Shown piece after piece: positions 49,331-59,959 of a stretch of DNA of 64,000 bases. The stretch spans positions 76,099 through 140,098 of the forward strand of contig CAJNOP010000548.1 in the NCBI GenBank assembly GCA_905250075.1, in the 5' to 3' direction. The notes below the pieces were generated by a model. It was not told the DNA's origin. It made no database searches and saw only the letters and a list, made by a program, of their open reading frames with translations. This stretch comes from Rotaria sp. Silwood1. Lineage: Eukaryota; Rotifera; Eurotatoria; Philodinida; Philodinidae. The first letter of the stretch is position 1, and each line of letters starts with the position of its first letter. Both the position numbers and the translations under genes were made by a program.

Positions 49331-51673
49331 TTACAACCAATGTTTATACTTAAAAAATGAAAGCATGAGTATTACCAACATACCCATGCAACCAAGTACA
49401 ATAAAATAACCATTTTTATAACGAAGTTCAGGCATATTTTCAAAGTTCTAAAAAAAAAGCAAATTTGATTGAAGCCAAAAAAAGAAAAGCAACAATAAAT
49501 TAATTTACCATGCCATAAACTCCAACAATAAATGTTAATGGAATAAAAATGCTTGTTACAATTGTTAATGTTTTAACTATTTCATTCATATGATTTGAAT
49601 TTAAGATCATATAAAAATCAATAAACGATGATAACATTTCTCTATATGTATCAATAGAATCATTAGCTTGTACAATATGATCAAATAAATCTTTTAAATA
49701 AATATTTGTACTTTCTTGCATAATTTGTGTTTCTTCTTCTTTTTGTAATTTAATAATTATTTCTTTGAATGGAGATATTATTGAACGTAAAGAAAGAATA
49801 TCACGTTTTAAATCATATATAGATTCTAATGTATCACGTTTAAGTGTTTTCATCAATTGATTATCAATTGATGCAACTGATGTATCCATCATATGAAGAA
49901 CATCCATATAATGATCACCAATAACATCAAGAAGCGAATAAAAGAGATAATCAATTTTAGACTTTCTTATACGACCTTTTCCCTGTCGAATACGATCTTG
50001 AAAAAGATACAAACAAGAAGTAATTATAAATGAATTCATAATTGGAGAAAACTGAGAACGGAAGCAAATAGAAACCTGTAGTTTTCATCATTGGAAAGAG
50101 CGATGTCACATGTGTCGATCAGATGTGCATTGATATTTTGTTCTTTGTGAATTTTCATCATTTTTCCGACGAACTTCAACAAAAATTTTATCAAAATAGA
50201 TCCCAAAACACCATATATTCCTAGTGAAATTTCCATGATTTTTTACTAACTTCTCAACATTTATCTTCGATGAAGTTACCACGATAAATTTAATCATAAA
50301 TACATGGTGTTTTGGATTCTATTTTGATAAAATTTTTGTTGAAATTCGTCGGAGAAATGATGAAAATTCAGAAAGAACAAAATATCAATGCACACCTGAT
50401 CGACATCCGTGACATTACTCTTTCCAATGGTGAAAACCACAGGTCTCTATCTGCTTTCGTTGTAGAGTTTTCTTCATTCATTTAGATAGGTGATCAGAAA
50501 AATCTACTTTTTTACCCTTTAATTGATTAAATCAGAATATTTACTTCAAAAAGAAAATATTACATCTGAATCAAGTTTGAATAAAAGAAAGAACGATTTG
50601 ATGATACTAAATTTATGATCTTAAGCTTAGTGAAATTTTGCAAACCAAACCTTTCTACTCAACTATTCAAGAAAATAAATCAATGAATGTAAAAAAACAG
50701 TTTTTTGACAAAAATTAGCTGAATTTATTAAAATATTCATACTTTTTATTGAATCAAATAAATCTTTGGATGTTTCTTGAAATGTTATAAGAATATCATG
50801 TTTCAAATAAAAACTCATTTGTTGAATAATTATTTGACCTGTACAATCCATATCATGATATATTAATTTGCATACAAGAAATAAAGCATCATCCAATACA
50901 TCTAATTTTGTTCGTTGTTCAGTTGTTGTTATATCTGTTTGAACTAATGAATGAATATCATAACGTTCACCTATTCCAGATATAACATCTGGATCATGAA
51001 TACCATCGATGTCAATCCCTGAGAAAAAAAAACACATGTTTATTTTTTCTGATATATGCATATAAATACGTACATGTCATTGAGTTTACTGTTTCCGATG
51101 GTGTCTGTAGAAATTCTTCAATAGTTTTATATTTTATTTCCGTACACAAATTTTCATCATACTTAATAACATTCAAATGAACTGGTTCTCTAAAAATGTA
51201 AATGATCAACAATAGTTAAGTCAGTTTTCGATCTAGGATTTTTGAAGGGAAGGTGCAATTATAGGCAAAAAGTGTGATTTCAGATAGTACCAACTGATTT
51301 TTTCGCTCGTTTTTTTCTGCAAAAATATCAAAAAACTTTCCATGAAGGAGGAGGAGCGTCGGAGCGATCGCGTCCCCGCTCCTGAATAAAATCTATTCGA
51401 TGAGAATTATTAACAATATTTCAGGAAAAACGACTAGTTTAATTGCTGATTCTTCGTTGGCTTACTATAACAGTGATATTCATTTAAAACTTACGTTGGA
51501 TCAGAAAGATGTAAAAATTTCTGAGATAAAAAAGCACCAAATCCAAATTGTGTTACACGTCCACGAATTGTTGTTCTTCTACCAATTAGCATATAATTTT
51601 CTCTGTCAATGCGTGACTTAATACGTCTTACTGGTAAAACTTTATTTCTACATTGTGTAGAACTGTTTATCAT
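49331..51673 (-). CDS. corA-like: CorA-family magnesium/divalent cation transporter (five exons)
   Basis: Exons on the minus strand are 51673-51495, 51189-51074, 51018-50743, 49996-49509 and 49447-49331. All have GT-AG borders and consistent phases, and the sum is 1176 nt (391 aa). CorA forms pentameric Mg2+ channels in membranes. Seen in the protein: the cytosolic domain hallmark TWIDIDGIHDPDVISGIG, then ITTTEQRTKLDVLDDALFLV and QMSFYLKHDILITFQE. The long stalk helix follows (KNRIRQGKGRIRKSKIDYLF onward). The C-terminus has two TM segments with the selectivity motif YGMN (G352-M353-N354) at the end of TM1. The short loop reads FENMPELRYKNGY and the tail is basic (FFKYKHWL). Intron 4 splits the motif exactly between M and N. 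The sequence is closer to the bacterial/archaeal CorA type than to Mrs2 or Alr1, so ancient transfer is possible. Intron 3 (746 bp) carries a foldback element. Confidence 0.93.
50045..50472. mobile_element. foldback MITE inside CorA intron 3
   Basis: Inverted arms of about 175 bp (50045-50219 and 50299-50472) begin agaaaact and match at roughly 85-90% by eye. About 80 bp of AT-rich loop separates them. There is no transposase. A target duplication is not clear (ttcata and ttcatt nearby). It lies wholly inside the intron, leaving the splice sites intact. Confidence 0.85.
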
Positions 51674-52134
51674 AATTATTATCGAATCAGATATTGGCGA
51701 ACTGTGGCAAACAAATTCTTATAAACGAAAGAAAAATCACCAATTACTAATTTATATTGAAATATTTAGTTCTTGTTTCTTTTTTCTTTTGCAAAATGCG
51801 ATCGACGTGTTTATCAAAATATTATTTTAAATAACTTATGCCGATGATCATAACTTTCATCCATTGATACGATTAATACCTTTTAGGTGTAACAATAAAA
51901 TAAATATTTTTTTTTCTTGTTTCGGTTATTTTTACTGTTGGTAAAATAAGCAGGTAATCGATGAAGAAAACCAACATGCTTTTTTTTTATCAATCGTATG
52001 AAACCAATGAATACATTGAAAGCAATAAAAAAGGAACAAAAATGAAGCATATAAAAAAATAAATTTTACTTTAATTATCGATCACGTTTATGGCCTATGA
52101 CGAATAGACATTATCCATGTGAAAAAATTGATTT
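51674..52134. other. 5' flank of the CorA gene
   Basis: AT-rich. It should hold the promoter of the minus-strand CorA gene, but no core element stands out. Confidence 0.45.
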
Positions 52135-52380
52135 CAAAAATCTATTAAAAGTCGATTAAAATCATACGATTTTTAATCAATAATGTAGCAGTAATAATCA
52201 TGGCGAAATCAGATTTTAATCGACTATTATGAGTATAATCGATTTAGAATATTTTCAAAAATCGATTATAATCATAATAATCGAAATAATCGATTAAAAT
52301 CTGATTTTACCATGCCTATTACTGCTGAATTATTGATTAAAAATCGTATGATTTTAATCGATTTTTAATCGATTTTAACC
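52135..52380. mobile_element. AT-rich palindromic MITE
   Basis: A left arm (tctattaaaagtcgattaaa...cagattttaatcgactatt, about 52141-52228) is repeated inverted at about 52286-52380. Shared blocks include aaaatcatacgatttttaat and caatca/gcagtaat. The loop itself is rich in cgattataatcg palindromes. About 245 bp, non-coding; ends and target duplication are not resolved. Confidence 0.75.
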
Positions 52381-53550
52381 TCTCTAAAGTTGATTGTTTT
52401 TTCGTATTTTTTTACATGGGTAATATTCTTATGCAATATTCTATAATTCAATCATGTGATATGCTCTGTAAGAGTATTAAGTATATGTAAATTGTGATAG
52501 GAACCAATCAAATATGTAAATCATTATCGGATACTATGAATATAGAATTAATTCATGAAGAATATTTACATAAATAAATAAAGTATTGAATACTTGATAA
52601 GTTTTTCTGTCTTTTTAATAGATATCAATCTATTGCACAATTCATGTTTTATTTACAGTAGCATTAAATCTAATTCAACTGTTTGTGCATTATTTGCAAT
52701 CGTTTCGAAAGATATCATACTGACACATTCTCGAATAAAGCAAGTTTTAATAAATGTTCAACAAATTTTCTCTTCTAGAAACTGAAATGGAAAGATCTTT
52801 ATGTTTCTTACCTTTATCTTAACACATTCGGTCTGATGTGAGCCACTGGTGGCCCACGGCATAAAAGCTAAATATAGATACTGTATTTTAAACAAATGAG
52901 CTGGTTTTCTTGTTGATGACAGAAGAGTGTTTAACGCTTTTATTTATAAGAGAGAAATATCAATAAACACCAAGTTCGGATATGATAATTACCTCAAAGA
53001 AGAAAAAGTAGCCTTCTCCAATCTTCGAAATCACATGATTATATTTGTATTCTTAAAGTCTTTTCGAATAATTAAACTTGTACAATTATACCAAGTGCTG
53101 ACAAATTGAACTTATAGAGGAATGTTCTTAGTATTATATGTTTTGAATAGAGCAAAACTTATTGCAATTCAATGTTGTTATGCATCTACATAATTTTTTC
53201 AAAATTTTTAGGTCACGTTTTCTTCTTAGACGTTATTATAATACCTTGTGTTACAGTCACATGTATAACGCCTTGACACATCGGTATTTGTTTATTCATT
53301 TCGCATTCTTTGATGCTTTATTTCTCTTTATATAGTGTTCTCTAAACTCGCTTATCAAAACAGAATCAATCTCGAAATACAACGAATATGGATAGTCTTA
53401 ATAATTTGGTGCCGTGATCCGTCTTCTTTCGATCATTTTTCACATAACGTTACAAACACTTTCCTATTGTGATTCTGTCACGTTCATTAACTCTTCAGTA
53501 CGATTCATACGTTTTCCATTACTATTTACTTCAACAAAAAAAACGACGAC
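52381..53550. other. AT-rich intergenic DNA
   Basis: No gene recognised. A small near-palindrome gtgagccactggtggcccac lies at 52840-52859. Confidence 0.45.
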
Positions 53551-53709
53551 AGGATGGGGTGTGGATGTGGGTCTGGGTGGGTTGTGTGTGTGGGTAGGGT
53601 GTGAGTGTGGATGTGGGTGTGGATGTTGGTCTTGTCTTAAACCACACCTATACTCATCCACACCGACACCCATCCACACCCTTACCCACTTACACATCCT
53701 ACCCACAAC
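53551..53709. repeat. telomere-like inverted array
   Basis: AGGATGGGGTGTGGATGTGG opens the G-rich arm, which runs about 80 bp. A spacer (tggtcttgtcttaaacc) and a C-rich arm ending ttacacatcctacccacaacc follow. AGGATG...CATCCT ends are visible. Confidence 0.88.
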
Positions 53710-54530
53710 CAGTAATTCGTAAATATGACTTAAAATCATTTGATCTTCTGTTTTATTTGAGTACTCGTGGCGTTAATCTTGTTAGCATGAGTCAATCAAA
53801 CAACATGAACATTGACTTTTTGAGTCGAATTGAGCCTTTTTTTCTTGGCTCGTTTTGACTTCTGATAAGCGAGAATGGCAAGTATTATTAATTATTAAAC
53901 CCTGAAGACAATATGATTTTTTCAGTTCTATCGATGTAATATGAATAGACAGTTCAAGCTCTTCAATTAATACCTTGAATTATTTCTTACTTCACGTCAG
54001 AAAAAATAGATTCATTGAAGTAATATGTCTTTAATTAAATCCAATCAAGAGTACATATGAGCCAGTTCACATAAGCCACGACCTACTGCCACGCGAGGCT
54101 ACTCAATCATAATCTTAGATTTGTGTGATATATAGTCCATTTTGCAGAGCATACTTTTTTAGACTGAGAAACAATTTTTTATTCCTTATCGAAGGTCCTT
54201 TCATGGAGTTGCATTGACTTTTCGAACGATTTTTTGTAGGATTTTTTAAAGTTTTTCATAAAAAAACAATAGCAAAATTACCTTTCTGATAGATTTTCTT
54301 CCCCGAAATGGATGGGATTGCGCTCAAACTTTCTACTCAAACACTACGAGGCCGAGGGCTACTGCAGAGTGCAACCAAAAATTTCGGATCTCTGATTGAG
54401 CAAAATCGGTCGTGGCTTACGGGGACTGACTCATATATAGTATACTTAACTCATGATAATCTTTTCGAGACTTCCTGTTATCATCCATGTTAATACCTGT
54501 CATATGAATAATATGTTGATTTGCCTTTAG
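53710..54530. other. intergenic DNA
   Basis: No recognised gene. A plus frame at 54308-54493 has no family resemblance. The end of the interval (ttgcctttag) is an acceptor-like sequence for the broken gene that follows. Confidence 0.4.
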
Positions 54531-55318
54531 GGTGACAAAGGTTACTGTTATATTCTTTACAAATATATGACTGATAAGACTCTTGTCTTTGACTTATACA
54601 CTATAAAAGCCATCTCCAATGCTTCTTATCGTCACGTGCAATCAATTAAACCAGACAGATATGAACCATGTAGATATGAAAATAATTCCATTAATACCTT
54701 GCCTGATGATAATGATGTATATTATGATGCAACTTACTTTTGGAACATAGACAATTCCAATTATTATCATAATATCAACTGGATAATTGAATTAATGAAT
54801 TATTATATGCAGAATAGGGGATCATCGCAGAACCCTTACGGTGCCTATATTGAGAGAACATCGAAAGAAACTATTCCAACGAATTCTTATATACTTTAAT
54901 ATCCACAAGGAAACTGAAGATAATTCTTTGGTGATGAAGCAACTGTTAAGTGAGTAATCTGTTCAGATAGAGTTTTGCAAGACATATTCGATGGCGGAAC
55001 ATTTTCTTCAACAGAGCATGGAGAAAATCAAATCATCTTCATCAATATTTCAAATTATTTGTCGTGGTTATTATAAAAGTGAAGATAAAAATCCATTGAC
55101 TTTGTTATTTTTCATGAATCGTTATCACTTAAAATGGATTCCAGTAGTTGTCTTCACTCAAGATAGAGAAGGTTTAATGTATCACTTGCAAAATCAAGCA
55201 TCATCCATGGTTATCCATAACTGGAAAGATCGACTATACATAGTAAATAATTCGACAGACCTGATTGTCAAAGTCAAATCTAATATTAAAAATAACTGTG
55301 GCAACAATTCCCAATAAA
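54531..55318 (+). pseudogene. broken gene of unknown function
   Basis: Coding-like sequence begins right after a CTTTAG acceptor: GDKGYCYILYKYMTDKTLVF, reading to KETIPT near 54880. There the frame must shift by one to continue as RILIYFNIHKETEDNSLVMK. A TAA interrupts at about 54957. The same frame then runs from SVQIEFCKTYSMAEHFLQQS to the stop at 55317, including IFQIICRGYYKSEDKNPLTL and WIPVVVFTQDREGLMYHLQN. Composition and the long open stretches argue for former coding. I do not recognise the family. The second half has alternating hydrophobic strands and helices (a Rossmann- or receiver-like look), but no catalytic motif. The frameshift and stop could alternatively hide a mis-read intron. 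Confidence 0.5.
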
Positions 55319-57851
55319 ATAGAAATTGATATGTTAGTTTTCAGACTGTGGTGCTAGTAAAACATTAAAAAAATGAATTAATGAATGTAGTGATTGCGTC
55401 TTCTAACTATCCATGTTTTTTTAATACATGAGATTAAGATAAAAACTAACAAACTCCCGTAAATTGAAGCGTAATTTGAATCATCTGCAATGAAACTAAC
55501 TAACAATGCTCTATTTTGATTAATAGATAGGCTGCAATAAAATTTTTCAAATGACTTCTTAAGTCACAATGATGACACGTTGATCAGTCATCAATTAATG
55601 ATCCACAAACAGAAATATATTAGATATTATTCGAGCGCTCATTTCCTCAAGCATTTGAAGGAATTCAGAACAACACCAAAAACAAAATGCGTATATCTAT
55701 ATCAATCTTGAAAATAACATTAGTTTGACTTGAAAAAAAACAAAAAATTTCTATTACTAAGTATTTATCCTCAATCTTTCTTGTTGCACTTGACAGCATA
55801 AAACTCTCTAGAACTCAAATACGAAAATGTTAAAAGAATTTGCTTTGTTTTTAAAGATAAACGATCTCATCACTTAAAGTTTGCAGTTATAACTATCCTT
55901 GATGTCATAAATGATTAATTTTCTAGTGATTGTATCTTCTATTCGAACCAAAACAATTCACCAATTGATCCAAAGCAAGTGTTCAACTGTTGAAGAATTG
56001 ATCAAAGGAAAGAAGGATCAAGAAAAAGTAGAGTTAATCTTTCAAAATTTAGAATTTTAAATCAACTTGAATAAAGAGAAACATTCTGGAGCAATATAAT
56101 CAATAAACAATACACTGAGTCAATAAATTTAGCAACAGTCGCCAATAAGATAGCCATATCACCAACATTGATACAGAAAGTCGTCAAAAAAATGGCTGAT
56201 GGATCTATTATAAAAATGAGTCAAATTCGAATGGACAAGATTTCATGAGATATTTAACATTTATAATCACTTGAATGCCTTCAGATGAGTATATTTGATA
56301 ATCCTCATTTGTCTATGATTTCTTGTTGTTTTTAATTTGAATCTCATAACATCTACTGATTCAAGCGTTAAGATACTGCGATTGTTCTTGAAGTGTGTCA
56401 CAATGTAAGATATTGAAGATATTCATATTCAAAATTTGTTTCGTATTGTTGCCGATCTAAATTTGTCGAATTGTATCAATGTTATCGAGCCAATATTTAA
56501 TATGAAATCGGCGAAAAAATTTCTCAATCATGAATTATCATCATGGTTATCATTGTTGTTGACGGATTAATATACCAGTGAAAGATCTAATCTTTGTATC
56601 AATACTTCGAATAATATCATCTGATGATCAGAATTGCGGATACAACACATGGTAAAAGTAATGATTTTTCGTTTATACGAATTTCATCAGATTTTACATG
56701 AACACAATAAAAAACTCTCATTGTCTGTATGTGATATCGAAATAGCATATAAAGATATTTATCATTGTAAAATGAATCCAAACAAATAGTTAAAGCCGAA
56801 ATCTGACTGTGATCAATATATGATAACTGCCGAGGTCTCGGGTATACCAAAATATTTGCACAGTTTATTTCGCACGTACCTCTGCATAGGTCAAGCATAA
56901 AAGTCTTGAGTTTTTCTTTAAAAGATGCACTGTCTAAATGTAAAGGAAAAAAGAACTTGTTTTAGTCGTAAGTGAGATTTATAGAATGCCTTTCTCTTGG
57001 AAAAGAAATAAACAAGACAAATAATATCGTGGTTCTTGAAAATATTGTTGAACGGAAAGAATGAGCAATAAAAGACTCCGTTTATATATCTCATTAATAG
57101 AGACTTCCAAGAGCTACGTCACTCTGAATTCTGCTGTCAAAAGCAAATATTCGTTCATATAGAAAAAATTAATTAATAGAACCATATGTGCATAGCAGAT
57201 ATAATTCTTATAATTACTCTAAGTAATTTAGAAAAAAAATTGCTTCTGTTATTTTAAATAAAGATTCATAAAGATTCTTACAGAACTCGACGACGCATTT
57301 TGTTAAGGATCGGGGGTATGCCACCTTTTTGTTTTCTTCGTTCTATAGAACCAGTTCATCTTCTTCGAATTGTTTTGCATTTTAAAGTAGGTATAGAAAA
57401 TAATTTTTCATGGGATTTGCTACGAAAGGAAGAAATGATCAATTAGATAGCATTAAGAAAGTAGTATCAATAATTCTTCATCAAAGATAATTAAATTTGA
57501 TTGAATGTTAACAAATTAAATAAACATTCTTAGATTATTATACAATGCCAACTATGGCACAGTTTCAAGTTCTGTCACTCTGAAACTTTTGTGTTTTAAT
57601 CAACCGGTACATTTTACAAGAAATATTGGAGAAATTCAGATAGTGAGTTCGTGTATACAATTGTAATTTGTATTCGATATTTCATTTTTGAAATTTCTGA
57701 CAGAAAAATTAATTTTATTATCCTAGTATTATAAATTAGATATGCGTTGATCTAAGCATTACTCTCTCAGATATTTTATCACATATCGCAAATTTTAATG
57801 TATCGGGTGCTCTTCTTAACCTTTCATAACACATGTCATCCGACACCAACA
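55319..57851. other. AT-rich intergenic DNA
   Basis: No gene recognised over about 2.5 kb. The minus frame 56617-56898 lacks domain features. No RNA gene is seen. Confidence 0.45.
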
Positions 57852-57918
57852 AGGATGTGGCTGTGGGTGCAGATGTCGGCGTAGGTGCACTAGGGTGTCA
57901 GTGCCACACCCACATCCT
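57852..57918. repeat. small telomere-like inverted array
   Basis: AGGATGTGGCTGTGGGTGC opens it and GTGCCACACCCACATCCT closes it. These are well-matched AGGATGTGG...CCACATCCT termini around a diverged centre, 67 bp in total. It is the clearest minimal example of the family. Confidence 0.85.
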
Positions 57919-58186
57919 ACGGATAATCAGATTTTTGTCTTCAGAAATGGTGATAAAACACAGCGCTAAAGCTGTTAGTGAAAATGATAGTAGAAAGAAC
58001 GATGTCCGTTTACTAAATAAACTATCTTATTTCGTCTGAGACACACGTGAGTTCATTCTTATTTGTTATGATGTGTGTTTTATCTTTCTGTATAGGATAA
58101 GATAAACGTTTTTAGTCATTTACATTTAAAAAAGATTCACTTTTATTTAGATTCACTCTTCTAAAGTGTTTGCCTTTATTTTAGAG

Positions 58187-58690
58187 ATGGCTGATATAGA
58201 AGCTACAAGAGCTGAAATTGTTTTTGCTTGGATTGTGTTTCTATTAATTATGAAAAATGTTGTTCTCTTGATTCTACTAGCAGTTCTTCGTCGACGAGCT
58301 GGTGTTTTTCAAGCACCTGAAGATGTCGAGCAGTTTCATGGACAACAGTATGTAAACGAGAATGATGATTGGTCTCTCAGTAGTCGTGTTAACCGATGCC
58401 TTCGAAACGATGCTGAATATGTACCATATTTCTTGGTTCTCTATATGATTTTATTTTGGACATGGGAAGAAACATCGACGCCTCCATATATTCAATACAA
58501 TCACATCCTTGCACGTACGGTAACTTATGGTATATTGATGGTAATCGCTCGATATTTACACAATCTGTGCTACATGTTCAAAATAACATATGGCAGAATT
58601 TTGGGTTTTCTCTTAACGATTTTGGTATTGATCATCATGTCAATAGACATATGTTATTATTCAACAAGAAAACTTCATTCAAAACATTGA
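58187..58690 (+). CDS. MAPEG-family membrane enzyme (microsomal GST-1 / mPGES-1-like)
   Basis: A single exon of 167 codons from the ATG at 58187 (MADIEATRAE), just after a TTTTAGAG sequence. It has four hydrophobic segments, the usual MAPEG topology of a trimeric ER-membrane enzyme. Family signatures are the basic loop after TM1 (AVLRRRAGVFQAPED), the central R-x-x-R-x-x-x-N-D-x-E-x-x-P element (RVNRCLRNDAEYVPYFLVLY), and ARYLHNLCYMFKI in TM3-TM4. The Arg/Asn/Glu residues of that central element bind glutathione in characterised members. Likely roles are glutathione transferase/peroxidase detoxification or prostaglandin E isomerisation; sequence alone does not decide between them. Confidence 0.87.
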   Translation: MADIEATRAEIVFAWIVFLLIMKNVVLLILLAVLRRRAGVFQAPEDVEQFHGQQYVNENDDWSLSSRVNRCLRNDAEYVPYFLVLYMILFWTWEETSTPPYIQYNHILARTVTYGILMVIARYLHNLCYMFKITYGRILGFLLTILVLIIMSIDICYYSTRKLHSKH

Positions 58691-58813
58691 AAATTCTTAG
58701 TGTGCTAGACATGTTAAAGAACTTATCATTTGAACAAATATTATCTTCTTCTCTCTCGAGACATCCATGAAAATAGTTTTTGAGCCGAAATGCGACTGAA
58801 TCCGTTGGTAATT

Positions 58814-58875
58814 TGGTGTGGGTGTGAGTGCACCGCTGGGTAAGCTCAACACTCACACTCACACTCACCCCCACA
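58814..58875. repeat. small telomere-like inverted array
   Basis: ggtgtgggtgtgagtg, a spacer (caccgctgggtaagctc), then aacactcacactcacactcacccccaca. The unit here is GTGTGA/TCACAC as much as GTGTGG. The GPCR relic on the minus strand ends at its right edge. Confidence 0.8.
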
Positions 58876-58876
58876 A

Positions 58877-59325
58877 GATATAATCCAGAATAGTGTACTT
58901 ATACTTATCGAAAAATAAGCTAATCGTTTTGAACTGTACAATGATGTATGAAAATTTTGAGAAGAAATTAATAGACGATCAATGGATGCAAGAATAAGAA
59001 CAGTAGGTGATAATGTTGCAAAAAGAAATGCAACATAAACATAAACTTGACATAAAACAACATTACTTGTTTGAACTGTAATGTGATAACCAAGAATAAA
59101 TATCGACGAAAGTGTTGTTGAATTAATGTAGCATGTATTCAAAAGGATATAAATAATAAAATAAAAGACACAAACATGCTTTCTTCACGATCTTTTCAAG
59201 AATATTACGATACTTAATATGTTTCCAATGTTACCCAAAATATAAAATATTGGAACAAGGTATTTAAGAAGAAGAATAATGATATTATTGAGTTTAGTAA
59301 TATAATCGTTGTCGTATGAACTCAT
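58877..59325 (-). pseudogene. truncated rhodopsin-class GPCR
   Basis: The minus-strand frame starts at the ATG at 59325. It reads TM1 with the GN motif (VPIFYILGNIGNILSIVIFL), a Cys before TM3 (VVLCQVYVYVAFLFATL), TM3 with the IDR motif (TVLILASIDRLLISS) and the beginning of TM4 (YFSISISTLFWII). A TGA at 59185-59187 replaces a residue, probably Trp, after FLKRS at the end of TM1. The frame is otherwise open. TM4-TM7 are missing because the sequence runs into the telomere-like array. The MAPEG gene ends 120 bp beyond that array, so the receptor does not resume. Confidence 0.8.
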
Positions 59326-59959
59326 TCTTACACGTTGAAGTGAATCTATGAACTGTTTTGTACTATAGTCAAAGTTATTAAAATATTTTGTTGACAGATG
59401 AAAAATCTTTCAGCGTAATCCTTGCGGGATTAAAAATGTGAAATACGATAAAGCTTCTTATGTTGTGTATGATGCGATTTAGCACCCTACAGATCTCTTC
59501 TAAAACCACCATATACTTTTATGTGCTGACTCTCTATGATGACATGTAACCTGTCTATCCCGATCTTTGAGGAGGCCATGAAGTCCGTCGATCACGGTCT
59601 GTGACGTCTGTGATAGACCATTGCTAAGATGTTATTGAAGATCTGTAATTAAAATATAAATGGTTATCCACAATTAGGATGATAGAGTAGAAAAAGTCCG
59701 TAAAGTTTTCATAGATATATAAAGAGACTAGTTCAGAATTCTTTTGTTTCTTTATAATATATGTTGAAACAAACTTGTGTTCTATGGTCCGAGAAGTTTG
59801 CAAGTGTAAGGACATACATGACGTTCAACTAACAATGGAATTGATCGAAATGTTTGGTAAATATTGAAAAAATGATACACATCAGTATGATGAATTGCAT
59901 ATTTCGGTTCAATATATGTTTAAATATTTGAAATGTTTGCATGGTGATAAAAATTGTAT
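59326..59959. other. intergenic DNA
   Basis: No recognised gene. The segment around 59500-59640 is less AT-rich but unassigned. Confidence 0.45.

Noticed and set aside
52821..52938. TTAA-flanked segment with CACATTCGG start, possible piggyBac-type MITE.
   Set aside because: The right end does not match the left as an inverted repeat; TTAA is common in this DNA.
56617..56898. 93-codon minus frame.
   Set aside because: No family features, and neighbouring sequence gives no support.
30361..59187. Several in-frame TGA codons (NHL, transposase, alkaline phosphatase, GPCR) might mean TGA is recoded.
   Set aside because: Intact genes here (PI4K2, questin-oxidase-like) end at TGA, and the affected genes show other decay. 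Nonsense mutation explains it better.
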